A DNA stretch of 64,000 bases from Nemorincola sp044225795 (GCA_044225795.1 JBGAIF010000002.1:186001-250000); one strand, 5' to 3'; counted from the first letter of the stretch, positions 52,903 through 62,098 are shown. A program made the numbers and translations. The notes: generated by a model not told the origin, from the sequence alone.

Positions 52903-53550
52903 ATGAAGAAAGTATTATTGCTCAGTATGCTGTCATTGGGGATCGTTTCACAGCCTGCTTTTGCTCAAAATGACCCGAAGGCCAAGACTATACTGGATGC
53001 AGTGACCAAGAAGGTGAACGGACTCAAGTCGCTGAAAGCGAACTTCACCATCAACCTGACCGGTAAAGGAAAAGTAAATGATGTAAAGAAAGGAACCATT
53101 GTTCTTAAAGGCCAGAAATACCATATTTCACTGAGCGGACAGGAGATCATCTGCGACACTAAGACAAACTGGACCTATACAAAAGACACTAAAGAAGTGC
53201 AGGTGAGCACATATAATGCTTCCGAACAGACCATGTCACCGGCTAAATTACTGACCAACTTTTATGATAAGGAATACAAGTACTCTTATAAAGGCGAGAC
53301 AAAAGAAAAAGGCAAGACCTATGACCTGATAGAGTTACAGCCTACCGACAACGGAAAAAAATATTCTAAGATAGAACTGCTGATAGACAAATCAACCTCT
53401 CTGATAGCGGGCGGAAACATCTTTGAAAAGAACGGCAATAAAGTAACCTATACCGTCAGCAATGTAGTTACCAACGCCAATGTTACGGACGCAGAATTCA
53501 CCTGGGACGCCAAGGCACATCCCGGAGTTGAGGTTGTGGACCTCAGATGA
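52903..53550 (+). CDS. lolA: LolA-like periplasmic lipoprotein carrier
   Basis: This 215-residue periplasmic protein has a signal peptide (MKKVLLLSMLSLGIVSQPAFAQ) and the LolA fold pattern: an N-terminal helix with VTKKVNGLKSLKANFTINLTG, then the unclosed-barrel strands (KGTIVLKGQKYHISL, SGQEIICDTKTNWTYTKDTKEVQV) and the C-terminal DAEFTWDAKAHPGVEVVDLR, where the GVEVVDLR end is typical of LolA. It ferries lipoproteins released by LolCDE to the outer membrane. The lipoproteins listed in this window are potential cargo. The lolCDE genes are not in the window. Confidence 0.9.
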   Translation: MKKVLLLSMLSLGIVSQPAFAQNDPKAKTILDAVTKKVNGLKSLKANFTINLTGKGKVNDVKKGTIVLKGQKYHISLSGQEIICDTKTNWTYTKDTKEVQVSTYNASEQTMSPAKLLTNFYDKEYKYSYKGETKEKGKTYDLIELQPTDNGKKYSKIELLIDKSTSLIAGGNIFEKNGNKVTYTVSNVVTNANVTDAEFTWDAKAHPGVEVVDLR

Positions 53551-53570
53551 TCTGAGTAACCGCTTTAAGT

Positions 53571-53600
53571 AAAAAGGCAGACCAAATGGTCTGCCTTTTT
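53571..53600. terminator. Bidirectional terminator between lolA and fabD
   Basis: A 14-bp stem AAAAAGGCAGACCA / TGGTCTGCCTTTTT with a 2-nt loop, carrying A and T runs on both sides. It serves the converging lolA and fabD. Confidence 0.92.
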
Positions 53601-53620
53601 ACTTATTTTGTTAGCAGTAT

Positions 53621-54502
53621 CTAGCTTATACCATCCACAGCAACTTCTTTTGCTATTTTCTTCACTAACCCCTGCAAAACACTTCCCGGACCAACTTCTG
53701 TAAACTGGGAAGCACCATGCTCCACCATTTTCTGGATGGTTTGTGTCCAGCGTACGGGAGCGGTTAGCTGATTGATGAGATTCTGCTTGATGACATTCGG
53801 ATCGATATAGGGGTTTGCGTCGACGTTCTGGAAAACCGGGCACGTAGGCACACCAAAATGCGTTTGAGCGATTGCGGCCTCCAGCTCCTCGCGGGCCGGC
53901 TCCATTAAGGGTGAATGGAAAGCCCCACCTACTGGCAACACCAATGCGCGCTTGGCGCCCGCGGCTTTCAGTTTTTCGCAAGCCTCATTGATACCTGCAA
54001 TGCTGCCGCTGATAACCAGTTGTCCGGGGCAATTATAATTTGCTGCCACTACTACTTCCCCGGTGATGCCGGCACAAACTTCTTCAACCTTTGCATCATC
54101 CAGTCCTAATACAGCGGCCATTGTAGATGGATTGATCTCGCAGGCCCTCTGCATGGCAGCAGCACGCTTGGCCACCAATCTCAGGCCATCTTCAAATGTG
54201 AGCACTTTATTTGCTACAAGAGCAGAAAATTCGCCGAGAGAATGCCCCGCAACCATATCAGGAATAAGGTCAGGAGTATTGAGATACAATATCACCGAGT
54301 GCAGGAAAATAGCAGGCTGGGTAACATTGGTCTGTTTCAGCTCTGCATCTGTTCCATTGAACATGATGTCTGTAACCCTGAATCCAAGAATATCATTGGC
54401 TTTTTCAAAATATTCCCTGGCGAGGTCACTTTGCTCATACATGCTTTTTCCCATACCGGGGAACTGAGCACCTTGTCCCGGGAATACATATGCGTGTTTC
54501 AT
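53621..54502 (-). CDS. fabD: Malonyl-CoA:ACP transacylase FabD
   Basis: This 293-residue enzyme loads malonyl groups on ACP for fatty-acid synthesis. It starts MKHAYVFPGQGAQFPGMGKSMYEQS, which carries the family GQGxQ loop. The nucleophilic Ser88 is in VAGHSLGE, the conserved Arg is in the AKRAAAMQRACE region, the catalytic His is in GGAFHSPLM, and the C-terminal VGPGSVLQGLVKK block is complete. The upstream frame (to 54520) adds six residues of no value. It stands apart from fabH/plsX, which are often adjacent in other phyla. Confidence 0.95.
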   Translation of the reverse strand: MKHAYVFPGQGAQFPGMGKSMYEQSDLAREYFEKANDILGFRVTDIMFNGTDAELKQTNVTQPAIFLHSVILYLNTPDLIPDMVAGHSLGEFSALVANKVLTFEDGLRLVAKRAAAMQRACEINPSTMAAVLGLDDAKVEEVCAGITGEVVVAANYNCPGQLVISGSIAGINEACEKLKAAGAKRALVLPVGGAFHSPLMEPAREELEAAIAQTHFGVPTCPVFQNVDANPYIDPNVIKQNLINQLTAPVRWTQTIQKMVEHGASQFTEVGPGSVLQGLVKKIAKEVAVDGIS

Positions 54503-54555
54503 TTCGTTGATTTGAGGCACAAAATAAATTCAAATGAGCCAATCCGCAAAGTTGC

Positions 54556-55173
54556 CTATATCAGATGACTCCATTCTCCGGCGCCTTCACGCAGCAGCTC
54601 CGGGTGCCCCGATGTGCAATCTATGATCGTAGACGCCAGGGTATGCCCTGCGCCCCCGTCTATAACTATATCTACAAGTTTTCCGAATTTATCATGCATT
54701 ACTTCCGGGTCGGTATAATATTCAATGTCGCCACCCATAGGCAAAGAAGTACTCATAAGCGGGTGCCCTAAACCGGCAACAATGTTGTGGCATATCTTAT
54801 TATCAGGTACGCGTATACCTACCGTATCTTTCTTCGTCTTTAACTGTTTCGGCACCATTTTGCTCGCTTGCAGGATAAATGTATACGGGCCTGGCAGCGC
54901 AGCCTTCAGCATCCTGAAGATCGGGGTATCCACACTTTTTGCGTAGTCGCTCAGATGGCTCAGATCACTGCATATAAATGAGAACTGCGACTTTTTCGGA
55001 TCGGTATTCTTTATTCTGTTTATCCGCGCAATGGCATCTGTATCAAAAATATTACACCCTATACCGTATATGGTATCTGTAGGGTATATGACCACACCAC
55101 CCTTCATAAGGCAGTCGACAACTGTTTTGATATGCCTGGGCTGCGGATCGTCGGGATGTATATGCAATAACAT
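54556..55173 (-). CDS. tsaC: L-threonylcarbamoyladenylate synthase (YrdC/TsaC/Sua5 family)
   Basis: This 205-residue enzyme makes threonylcarbamoyl-AMP for the universal t6A37 modification of tRNAs reading ANN codons. The YrdC motifs are present: a phosphate-binding VVIYPTDTIYGIGCNIFDTDAIARINRIKNTDPKKS block, ALPGPYTFILQASKMVP, TVGIRVPDN and MSTSLPMGG. It lacks the C-terminal Sua5 domain. A TAACTTTG box is 20 nt upstream. Confidence 0.93.
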   Translation of the reverse strand: MLLHIHPDDPQPRHIKTVVDCLMKGGVVIYPTDTIYGIGCNIFDTDAIARINRIKNTDPKKSQFSFICSDLSHLSDYAKSVDTPIFRMLKAALPGPYTFILQASKMVPKQLKTKKDTVGIRVPDNKICHNIVAGLGHPLMSTSLPMGGDIEYYTDPEVMHDKFGKLVDIVIDGGAGHTLASTIIDCTSGHPELLREGAGEWSHLI

Positions 55174-55193
55174 ACTGCGTGGTGCGTTTAAGA

Positions 55194-55201
55194 CAAAGTT
55201 A
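55194..55201 (-). promoter_or_regulatory. -7 promoter box of tsaC
   Basis: CAAAGTTA on the plus strand is TAACTTTG on the minus strand, 20 nt before the ATG at 55173. Confidence 0.6.
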
Positions 55202-55276
55202 ATCTCTTTATATCAATGACCGATGAACTATGATCACCACAAGTACACTAGTATGCCGCCAGAAGAAAAAGACCAT

Positions 55277-55284
55277 TATTTTTG
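55277..55284 (+). promoter_or_regulatory. -7 promoter box of the PIG-L pair
   Basis: TATTTTTG. It overlaps the TTG at 55282, so that TTG cannot be the start; the GTG at 55300 is the first possible codon after the box. Confidence 0.65.
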
Positions 55285-55299
55285 CATAAACACAAATAT

Positions 55300-56505
55300 G
55301 TGAGGAAGATCGGGCCGGCTCTACTTTTTTGTCTGTTGTTATCAATTGTGGCCCATGCTCAATATAGTTCTGTGGTCTACTATATTGTTGCTCACCCTGA
55401 TGACTGGCAATTGTTCATGGGCGTCAACGCATTTGACGATATCACAGCTAAAGACAGCCGCAAGGTAGTATTGATCTATACGACAGCAGGAGACGGCAAC
55501 TGCACCGGAAAGAACATCAACAAAGTCTATTACCTGGCCCGACAACTTGGGGCTAACAGATCGGTGCAGTTTTGTGCCGACATAAAAAGCAAGCATGATA
55601 CGCTCAGAAGCAGGCTTATGACATTTCAAGGCATATACAAGCACAATGTGCTGCAATTCCGTTACAAAAATGTGGTCAGCTATTTTCTGAGGCTGCCCGA
55701 CGGTTGCCTGGAAACCACCAGGACAGCTACGATAGGAAAACTGGCACAAGGCGCGATCAAAACGCTGACCGCGTTTGACAGCAGTGCTACCTACCATGGA
55801 TACGAGGACCTTGTGGAAACCATAGAAAATATTATCCAGCGTGAAGGCGCTGGATATAAAAAAGTGACCATCAATGCCCCTGAGTGGGACCTGAAGCTAA
55901 ATCCCGACGACCATCCCGATCATGTACAAACAGGCAGGCTGGCGACCGAAATAGCAACGAAGATCCCTTGTGTGAACCTAAACCTATACCAGGGCTACTC
56001 AACAACAGGCAAGCCTGTAAATCTATCAACCGAAGACATAGCCAAAGAAGCCGCGCTACTGGGACAACTGGCAACAGGGATGTCACTGATCTGGAATTCT
56101 ACGGAATGGGATCCCTATAGCCCTTCCGGACATGTAGCATTAACCAGCAGAAATTACTATCGCAATTACATCTCATGCGACTCCACCGTACAGGCCAATA
56201 TCGCCTTCTCTTATCTTGATTCGAACCTGGTCATAAACCGCAATTCAGTCAAAGCATTTCCCAACCCGGCCAGCAATAACATCAATATCACGTATGAGCT
56301 CATGGACAGTGGAATGGTAACCATTGGAGTATATGACATGAATGGCTACTATTTCGGAACAATACTTAATGAGCAAAGACATGCCGGAATAAATACCGTG
56401 GATTACAACACAGAGGCACTGAGACCCGGCCAATACCTCATTTTTGTAAAAACAGCACAGAATATACAATCCGTACCCTTTATCAAAGAATATCAGCCAC
56501 GGTGA
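55300..56505 (+). CDS. Secreted PIG-L/LmbE-type deacetylase with T9SS sorting domain
   Basis: A 401-residue protein with signal peptide (VRKIGPALLFCLLLSIVAHA) from GTG 55300. The PIG-L fold shows VAHPDDWQLFMG: His32 and Asp35 fit the zinc ligands and Asp34 the general base of the family. The second motif HPDHVQTG starts at His205. Family members remove acetyl or acyl groups from amino sugars. The usual E of AHPDDE is Trp here. Residues about 320-401 form a T9SS type A sorting domain (AFPNPASNNINITYELMD to the end), so it is surface-exposed. It overlaps its paralogue by GTGA. The substrate is unknown. Confidence 0.85.
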   Translation: MRKIGPALLFCLLLSIVAHAQYSSVVYYIVAHPDDWQLFMGVNAFDDITAKDSRKVVLIYTTAGDGNCTGKNINKVYYLARQLGANRSVQFCADIKSKHDTLRSRLMTFQGIYKHNVLQFRYKNVVSYFLRLPDGCLETTRTATIGKLAQGAIKTLTAFDSSATYHGYEDLVETIENIIQREGAGYKKVTINAPEWDLKLNPDDHPDHVQTGRLATEIATKIPCVNLNLYQGYSTTGKPVNLSTEDIAKEAALLGQLATGMSLIWNSTEWDPYSPSGHVALTSRNYYRNYISCDSTVQANIAFSYLDSNLVINRNSVKAFPNPASNNINITYELMDSGMVTIGVYDMNGYYFGTILNEQRHAGINTVDYNTEALRPGQYLIFVKTAQNIQSVPFIKEYQPR

Positions 56506-57362
56506 CAAGACTATTTTTATTCATATCGTTGTTCCTAATTCCTAGTGTGTCTTATTGCCAGCTCAATAGTGTCACTATCTATGTAGTGGCGCAAACGGAT
56601 GAATGGCAACTATTCATGGGAAAAAAAGCATACAATGACCTTGAACCTGACACTGTGCTAAAAAACAACAAACGTGTGGTGTTCGTGTATCTCACCGGAG
56701 ATAACCCTGACTGCGATGCCGATACTACACATATCGCCTCCTGTAAAGCAAAACACCTCGCAGCAAATAACGCAGTTGAATTTTGCTCGGATCAGCATGC
56801 AGATCACAGGAACTGGGACACTGCCTACGTAACCATCAACGGCCACGGTATGCTTAAATACCGATATCGCAATGTACTCACCTATTACCTCTACGCATCA
56901 TCGGGATGCCGTACACATAGTAGCAGCCTAAAAGACCTCTATGATGGAAATACCCGATCATTGATGGCGGTAGATAGCTCGTCTTCATACAAGAGCCGGG
57001 AGGACCTTACGGCCACACTACATGAGATACTTCTTTTTGAAAAAGATACCTGCAAGAATTTTACGATCAATACCTCAGATACTATTTCTTATCCGGGATG
57101 CGAACAACATTACAACAACATATATACCGGCAAGCTGGTTCTTGACGCCTTCAATGATTGCGGCCATGGCAAAGTAAACCTGTTCACTGAACACAATAGC
57201 GAAGGTCTTCCCGTAAACCTTCCTGCTCATGAGATCGCCATTAAATGCGCGATACTCGGGCAATACGACTATACAATAACCGAACTCGGATTACCATCAG
57301 AATGGACACCACAAAGGGTTAATTATTGCGGAAGAAGTTATTACAGAACAATTGTCCGATAA
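56502..57362 (+). CDS. Secreted PIG-L-like paralogue with degenerate active site
   Basis: A 286-residue protein with signal peptide (MTRLFLFISLFLIPSVSYC) starting at GTG 56502, which overlaps the stop of the gene before it (GTGA). It aligns with that gene along its length (IYVVAQTDEWQLFMG against YYIVAHPDDWQLFMG; LKYRYRNVLTYYL against LQFRYKNVVSYFL). The zinc-ligand His is Gln, the next Asp is Glu, and the second motif HPDH is CEQH. It is therefore probably a catalytically inactive partner. It lacks a T9SS domain. No terminator or promoter separates the two, so they are made together. Confidence 0.8.
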   Translation: MTRLFLFISLFLIPSVSYCQLNSVTIYVVAQTDEWQLFMGKKAYNDLEPDTVLKNNKRVVFVYLTGDNPDCDADTTHIASCKAKHLAANNAVEFCSDQHADHRNWDTAYVTINGHGMLKYRYRNVLTYYLYASSGCRTHSSSLKDLYDGNTRSLMAVDSSSSYKSREDLTATLHEILLFEKDTCKNFTINTSDTISYPGCEQHYNNIYTGKLVLDAFNDCGHGKVNLFTEHNSEGLPVNLPAHEIAIKCAILGQYDYTITELGLPSEWTPQRVNYCGRSYYRTIVR

Positions 57363-57364
57363 CC

Positions 57365-59233
57365 CTACATCTTAGGCAAATACCACTCATAAAAAAGCAC
57401 ATCATCAACGCTGTCTATTGCAGACAGATGATTTCGAACAGCAAAATTCAGTGATGCATCATACATCTTTGCCGCTGTATTATCTCTGGGTATGTTCTCG
57501 CCTGTCTTATCGGTAAGCAACCTCTTTGACACGATCACCAGGACCGGTTTCTCATTCAGCTTTGCCCTAAGACGATTGTCCAGACTATCATAAGCCACCA
57601 GCTTCATGAGCATATAACTGTACTCCCGTGGTGTCCTGCTCATTTTACTTGCCATCAGCGGCAACCCCGATCTGTACGATAGCCGGTAAGTGAAATTACT
57701 CCACCGCTCATCATCATTCATACTCAGGTCATAATCTTCCGCGCCCAGCGAATAGTACGGAACAGGTAAAATAGCCTGGTACTTTTTCACATCGACATGC
57801 GGTGGTACAACACCTTGCAGGCTTTCATCGCTGAATATATTCTTATGCCCCGTCTGAGCCTGCATCTCCCATATATAATCGCGAAGTTCATACCCTCCCA
57901 GCAGCAGCATCCATATAACGATCAATCCTTTGATCTTTGCATTGTACCTGTCATACACGACAGAGAGATTGTAAGCCATCCAGATATTGAACACAAAAAA
58001 GAACGGCCATACAAAACGCTCAAGTGCCCGAAACTGCTCTACTCTCTTTGTAAGATAGTGTATATAAAAGAAAGGATTCAGCACATTCAGGAAGTGCATG
58101 CCATTCTTGTGCGGCTCTGCTGTATAATAATGCTCTCCGAAAGATATGGAGAGCAACACCAGTCCGCCAAACACCAATGCGCTACGCATGCCACTGCTGA
58201 AAAACTTTTTCTGCTGTGTAACTATCAGCTCGCGGAATGATCTGCTCACGATCATAAGCACACCAAATACCAGGAAGGCATACAGGCCGATATTGCCGAG
58301 GTAGCCGGAAACTTCCGCCTCATTGGTGATATACCCCGACGAGACAGGAAAATAAACCCGCTGAAAGTTGTAATGGGTGAAAAGTGCTGAGAAACGGACC
58401 TTGTGCTCCATCCAGTCGTACCCTGTTGCATGCTCTGGCCTCATGGCCAGGTACGGATCCGTTAGCGCCAGCAATCCGAGCGCCGAACCAAGACTGGCAG
58501 CAGCCACAACCAATGATGTGCCGATGCTGAATATTCCCTGCTTGTCCTTACGGTGATAAACACCATAGAAGAATAACATTGCCGAGCAGAATACCGTGAG
58601 TATGGCGAGGTAATAACCCTGCGCCAGGAATCCAAAAAAAGAAAGCAGGCACATACCCAGGGCTACAAGAATCTGCTTACCGGTCTGTCCCCGGTATTTG
58701 TGCCACATCATCACCAGGCAGATAGCTATGAGCACGAACGAAGAAAAAGAGAACGCATAATGGCCCGCCCAGATACGCAGTATCTGCATGTTGGCCCACG
58801 GCAAGATAGCCGCAATGATAAATGATACGGGGTTGTCTCCGGCCACATTCCTCAGTATGTAATACAGCAGCAAGCCGCACAATATGATATTGAGGATAAC
58901 AATAGTGTATAAAACCGGGATGGTATGCGCTGATATATCGGAAACGTGATGACAATACCACCTGAACGGAATAGAAAATAACGGGGTGTTGTCTGTATAA
59001 TAAACGTAGTCGCCAAAAGGATACTGAAATGTGTTGTATTTCAGAAGCCCTTCTGAAGTGATCGGCGCTTTTACATAAGTAGTAAGCGTGAAGATATTCT
59101 TGAGCCCATCGCCTATATCGGAGAAAAGGACACCATGAGGGTTCAACCGGAAATGAAGAAAGGCGATCATGGCTATGACCACGTGAACGCCCAGCAGCAA
59201 CAGGTATGGCAGATATTTTCTATTCTTCAACAA
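57365..59233 (-). CDS. Polytopic membrane protein, GT-C glycosyltransferase-like
   Basis: A 622-residue inner-membrane protein with about 11 hydrophobic segments in the first two thirds and a soluble C-terminal third. The first periplasmic loop has LFSDIGDGLKNIFTLTTYV, with acidic residues where GT-C enzymes keep their catalytic Asp. The C-terminal part (YQAILPVPYYSLGAEDYDLSMNDDERW) resembles the tails of several family 39-like and DUF6311-like membrane proteins. I do not recognise the exact family. The gene ends 3 bp after the PIG-L-like paralogue, tail to tail, and is divergent from a GT2 gene, which suggests a glycan-assembly role. Confidence 0.65.
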   Translation of the reverse strand: MLKNRKYLPYLLLLGVHVVIAMIAFLHFRLNPHGVLFSDIGDGLKNIFTLTTYVKAPITSEGLLKYNTFQYPFGDYVYYTDNTPLFSIPFRWYCHHVSDISAHTIPVLYTIVILNIILCGLLLYYILRNVAGDNPVSFIIAAILPWANMQILRIWAGHYAFSFSSFVLIAICLVMMWHKYRGQTGKQILVALGMCLLSFFGFLAQGYYLAILTVFCSAMLFFYGVYHRKDKQGIFSIGTSLVVAAASLGSALGLLALTDPYLAMRPEHATGYDWMEHKVRFSALFTHYNFQRVYFPVSSGYITNEAEVSGYLGNIGLYAFLVFGVLMIVSRSFRELIVTQQKKFFSSGMRSALVFGGLVLLSISFGEHYYTAEPHKNGMHFLNVLNPFFYIHYLTKRVEQFRALERFVWPFFFVFNIWMAYNLSVVYDRYNAKIKGLIVIWMLLLGGYELRDYIWEMQAQTGHKNIFSDESLQGVVPPHVDVKKYQAILPVPYYSLGAEDYDLSMNDDERWSNFTYRLSYRSGLPLMASKMSRTPREYSYMLMKLVAYDSLDNRLRAKLNEKPVLVIVSKRLLTDKTGENIPRDNTAAKMYDASLNFAVRNHLSAIDSVDDVLFYEWYLPKM

Positions 59234-59315
59234 CCGACCGGAATATTTCGTTTTAAAGATACTGTTTTATGGCAATTATTATTTTCTTGCCCAATACAAA
59301 CATGACTGATAATAT

Positions 59316-59323
59316 TAACTTTG
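59316..59323 (+). promoter_or_regulatory. -7 promoter box of the GT2 gene
   Basis: TAACTTTG, 16 nt before ATG 59340. Confidence 0.6.
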
Positions 59324-59339
59324 TCGCAATAACTCGAAA

Positions 59340-60167
59340 ATGTTTTCAATCATTATCCCGACATGGAATAACCTGGCATTTGCCCGGTTGTGCGTAGAGA
59401 GCATCCGAAAAAACTCTGCTTACGACCACCAGGTGATCCTGCATATCAATGATGGCAGTGACGGTACGCTGGCATGGGCTAAAAATCAGCAGATCGACCA
59501 TACACACTCTCATGATAATGTGGGCATATGCAATGCCGTAAATGAGGCTGCCGGCATGGCCCGGTACGACTACATTGTGTATATGAATGATGATATGTAT
59601 GTGTGCCCCGGCTGGGATTCGGCCATTGCAGAAGAAATAAAACGTGCCGGCACAGACTGCTTCATGTTCTCGGCCACTATGATAGAGCCGATCAATTATA
59701 ACAATCCCTGTGTGATCAATAAAGACTACGGACAGACCATAGAGACATTCAATGAGGAACTGCTGCTTAAAGAGTGTGCCACATTTGAAAAGGCCGACTG
59801 GACAGGCGCCACCTGGCCTCCTACCATTGTTCACCGTAAGTACTGGCTGATAACCGGCGGGTACAGCATAGAGCTAAGTCCCGGTGTGAGTAGCGACGAT
59901 GATTTTTCCATGAAGATGTGGGTAGCCGGCTGTCGTGTATTCAAAGGCCTGGGCAAAAGCCGCGTCTATCATTTTCAATCGAAATCAACATTACGGATAA
60001 AAAAGAACAACGGACGTAAACAGTTCCTGATGAAGTGGGGCATCAACCAGTCCACTTTTAATAAATACTACATCAGGAGGGGCACTCCTTATACAGGACC
60101 ACTTACGGATCCGGGTAAGCTGTCGTGGGAGCATTTCCGCGCATGGACCAAACGGAAGATAATGTAA
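59340..60167 (+). CDS. Family 2 glycosyltransferase, soluble
   Basis: A 275-residue GT-A fold enzyme starting MFSIIIPTWNNLAFARLCVESIRKN. It shows the nucleotide-binding HINDGSDG motif, the DxD-type metal site YMNDDMYVCPGWD and an acceptor-region block (TGATWPPTIVHRKYWLITGGYSIE) with the catalytic-base SSDDDFSMKMW. No membrane helix is present. RidA follows after 27 bp, which suggests co-transcription. Divergent from a GT-C-like gene; together they may build a surface polysaccharide or glycolipid, but the donor and acceptor are unknown. Confidence 0.88.
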   Translation: MFSIIIPTWNNLAFARLCVESIRKNSAYDHQVILHINDGSDGTLAWAKNQQIDHTHSHDNVGICNAVNEAAGMARYDYIVYMNDDMYVCPGWDSAIAEEIKRAGTDCFMFSATMIEPINYNNPCVINKDYGQTIETFNEELLLKECATFEKADWTGATWPPTIVHRKYWLITGGYSIELSPGVSSDDDFSMKMWVAGCRVFKGLGKSRVYHFQSKSTLRIKKNNGRKQFLMKWGINQSTFNKYYIRRGTPYTGPLTDPGKLSWEHFRAWTKRKIM

Positions 60168-60194
60168 TACTGACTCATCGTAAAAACAACCACA

Positions 60195-60644
60195 ATGAAG
60201 AAACCAATACTTGCACTACTGGCCACCTGCGCTTTGCTCACTTCATGCGAACTGCATAAAGGGCTCACTGTTATCAGCAGCAACGATGCGCCCAAAGCCA
60301 TAGGCCCGTATTCTCAGGCCATTGAAGCCGATGAGTTGGTTTATTGCTCCGGGCAGATCGGTATTGTACCCGCATCCGGCGCCCTGGCCAGTGATGACAT
60401 TGCCAGCCAGACACACCAGGCGCTGAAAAACCTGTCTGCTGTGTTAAAAGAAGCCGGAACGGACATGTCGCACGTGGTGAAGGTGACCATTTATCTCAAA
60501 GACCTGAATGACTACGCCAAAGTAAATGATATATACAAAGACTACTTCCCTGCTGTGAAACCAGCCCGTGCCACCGTACAAGTGGCCCGCCTGCCAAAGG
60601 ATGCCCTCATAGAGATCGAGTGCATTGCGGCCAAAGGAAAATAA
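60195..60644 (+). CDS. RidA-family protein with lipoprotein signal
   Basis: A 149-residue RidA/YjgF fold protein (from about residue 25: STNDAPKAIGPYSQAIE-type block reads SSNDAPKAIGPYSQAIEAD). It keeps the catalytic Arg in PARATVQVARLP and the Glu in IEIECIAA, so imine/enamine deaminase chemistry is plausible. The N-terminus is a lipoprotein signal with lipobox LLTSC (Cys18), unusual because RidA proteins are normally cytoplasmic scavengers of 2-aminoacrylate. It lies 27 bp after a GT2 gene and 65 bp before a secreted sugar dehydrogenase. Its substrate at the envelope is unknown. Confidence 0.85.
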   Translation: MKKPILALLATCALLTSCELHKGLTVISSNDAPKAIGPYSQAIEADELVYCSGQIGIVPASGALASDDIASQTHQALKNLSAVLKEAGTDMSHVVKVTIYLKDLNDYAKVNDIYKDYFPAVKPARATVQVARLPKDALIEIECIAAKGK

Positions 60645-60708
60645 TCTTGGTTCTGGTTCGTCTATACTATAACTCAGAATACTGCGTTATGTTAGAAACC
60701 ACATTTGC

Positions 60709-62055
60709 ATGAGAAGAATTAGCCTGCTCTGCTTTCTCTTTTTTGCATTGGCGCTTCACACTGATGCACAGTCCACATATGCCACTCGTGTACTTAAAGA
60801 CTCGCTCTTTATCCCGTGGGAAATACTCTACGGACCCGATGACCACATCTGGTTCACACAAAAGAATGGCTTCATCTGCCGCATGGACAATGAAGGAAAG
60901 CACGTAGATACACTATATCACGAACCTCAGACAGTAACCATAAAAGAGAGCGGCATGTTGGGTATGGCCTTGCATCCGGATTTCGATAGCTACCCGTATG
61001 TATACGTTGTGTGGGAATATCTTGATTCTCCATGGCATATACGCGAACGCGTGTGGCGCTATACTTACAACAAATCTGCCAACATCCTCCGAGACCCGAA
61101 ACTAATACTTGACAGCGTGAACGGCTATATCTTCCACAATGGTTGCCGCCTGGCTATAGTGGGCGACAAAATGTTCATCAGTGTAGCCGATGCCGAGGAT
61201 TTTAGCGCACCGCAAAACGTAGACAGTATCAACGGAAAGATATTGCGTATCAACCTCGATGGTAGCATACCTGATGACAACCCAATTCCCGGCAATGCCG
61301 CATGGTCCTGGGGGCACCGCAACCCTCAGGGGCTTGTCTATGCAAATGGCATCTTGTACAGCTCCGAACATGGGCCTGAAACAGATGACGAGTTCAATAT
61401 CATCCAAAAAGGGAGAAATTATGGATGGCCCGTAGTGAGAGGTTACTGCGACCTGCCCGGCGAGATGAATTTCTGCCGCGACTCAAATGTCGCAGAGCCG
61501 CTGCATGCCTGGACGCCCACTATTGCCCCTTGCGGCATTGACTACTACGATCACCAGATGTTTCCGGAATTACGCAACTCCATCCTGATGACTACCCTCA
61601 AGGATAAGCATCTCTATCAGCTTAAACTCAGTGAAACTCATGATGCCATCACTTCCATATCCACCATTAATGCTGTGAACTATGGCCGCCTCCGCGATAT
61701 TTGTATCTCACCGGAAGGAAGAATATTTTTATCTACAAGCAACTCAGTACCCAATGATACCGCTGGACAAGTGGACAGAATTATTGAAGTCTATAATCCC
61801 GATATGTATCATAAAGATTCTTTTACACTGTCTCCTAACCCTGCGTCATCTGTTGTATATATCAGCACTCCTGTTCCCTACAAGCGATTACATTATACTC
61901 TTACCACATTTGACGGAAGAAAAATAGCAGAAGATGATATACTTCGCACAAGGCCGCAGATCAACGTGGGACCCTTGCCTGCAGGCATTTACAACCTGCG
62001 CGCTACTACCGACAACGGAGACATATTTAATACATCTTTTGTGCGTCAGAATTAA
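60709..62055 (+). CDS. Secreted PQQ-type sugar dehydrogenase with T9SS sorting domain
   Basis: A 448-residue exported protein with signal peptide (MRRISLLCFLFFALALHTDA). The six-bladed propeller of the glucose/sorbosone dehydrogenase (GSDH) family is clear: RVLKDSLFIPWEILYGPDDHIWFT, GMLGMALHPDFDSYPYVYVVWEY, HNGCRLAIVGDKMFISVAD, AWSWGHRNPQGLVYANGILYSSEHGPETDDEFNII and NYGWPVVRGYCD. GSDH enzymes oxidise sugars with PQQ. The last ~75 residues are a T9SS type A sorting domain (LSPNPASSVVYISTP to the end), so it is surface-bound or released. Confidence 0.9.
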   Translation: MRRISLLCFLFFALALHTDAQSTYATRVLKDSLFIPWEILYGPDDHIWFTQKNGFICRMDNEGKHVDTLYHEPQTVTIKESGMLGMALHPDFDSYPYVYVVWEYLDSPWHIRERVWRYTYNKSANILRDPKLILDSVNGYIFHNGCRLAIVGDKMFISVADAEDFSAPQNVDSINGKILRINLDGSIPDDNPIPGNAAWSWGHRNPQGLVYANGILYSSEHGPETDDEFNIIQKGRNYGWPVVRGYCDLPGEMNFCRDSNVAEPLHAWTPTIAPCGIDYYDHQMFPELRNSILMTTLKDKHLYQLKLSETHDAITSISTINAVNYGRLRDICISPEGRIFLSTSNSVPNDTAGQVDRIIEVYNPDMYHKDSFTLSPNPASSVVYISTPVPYKRLHYTLTTFDGRKIAEDDILRTRPQINVGPLPAGIYNLRATTDNGDIFNTSFVRQN

Positions 62056-62090
62056 GATGATATTTCTCTTTGTTTTTAATTCGGAAACCT

Positions 62091-62098
62091 TATCTTTG
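62091..62098 (+). promoter_or_regulatory. Promoter of tRNA-Phe
   Basis: TATCTTTG, 16 nt before the tRNA, with TTG at 62070-62072, 18 bp upstream. Confidence 0.7.
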
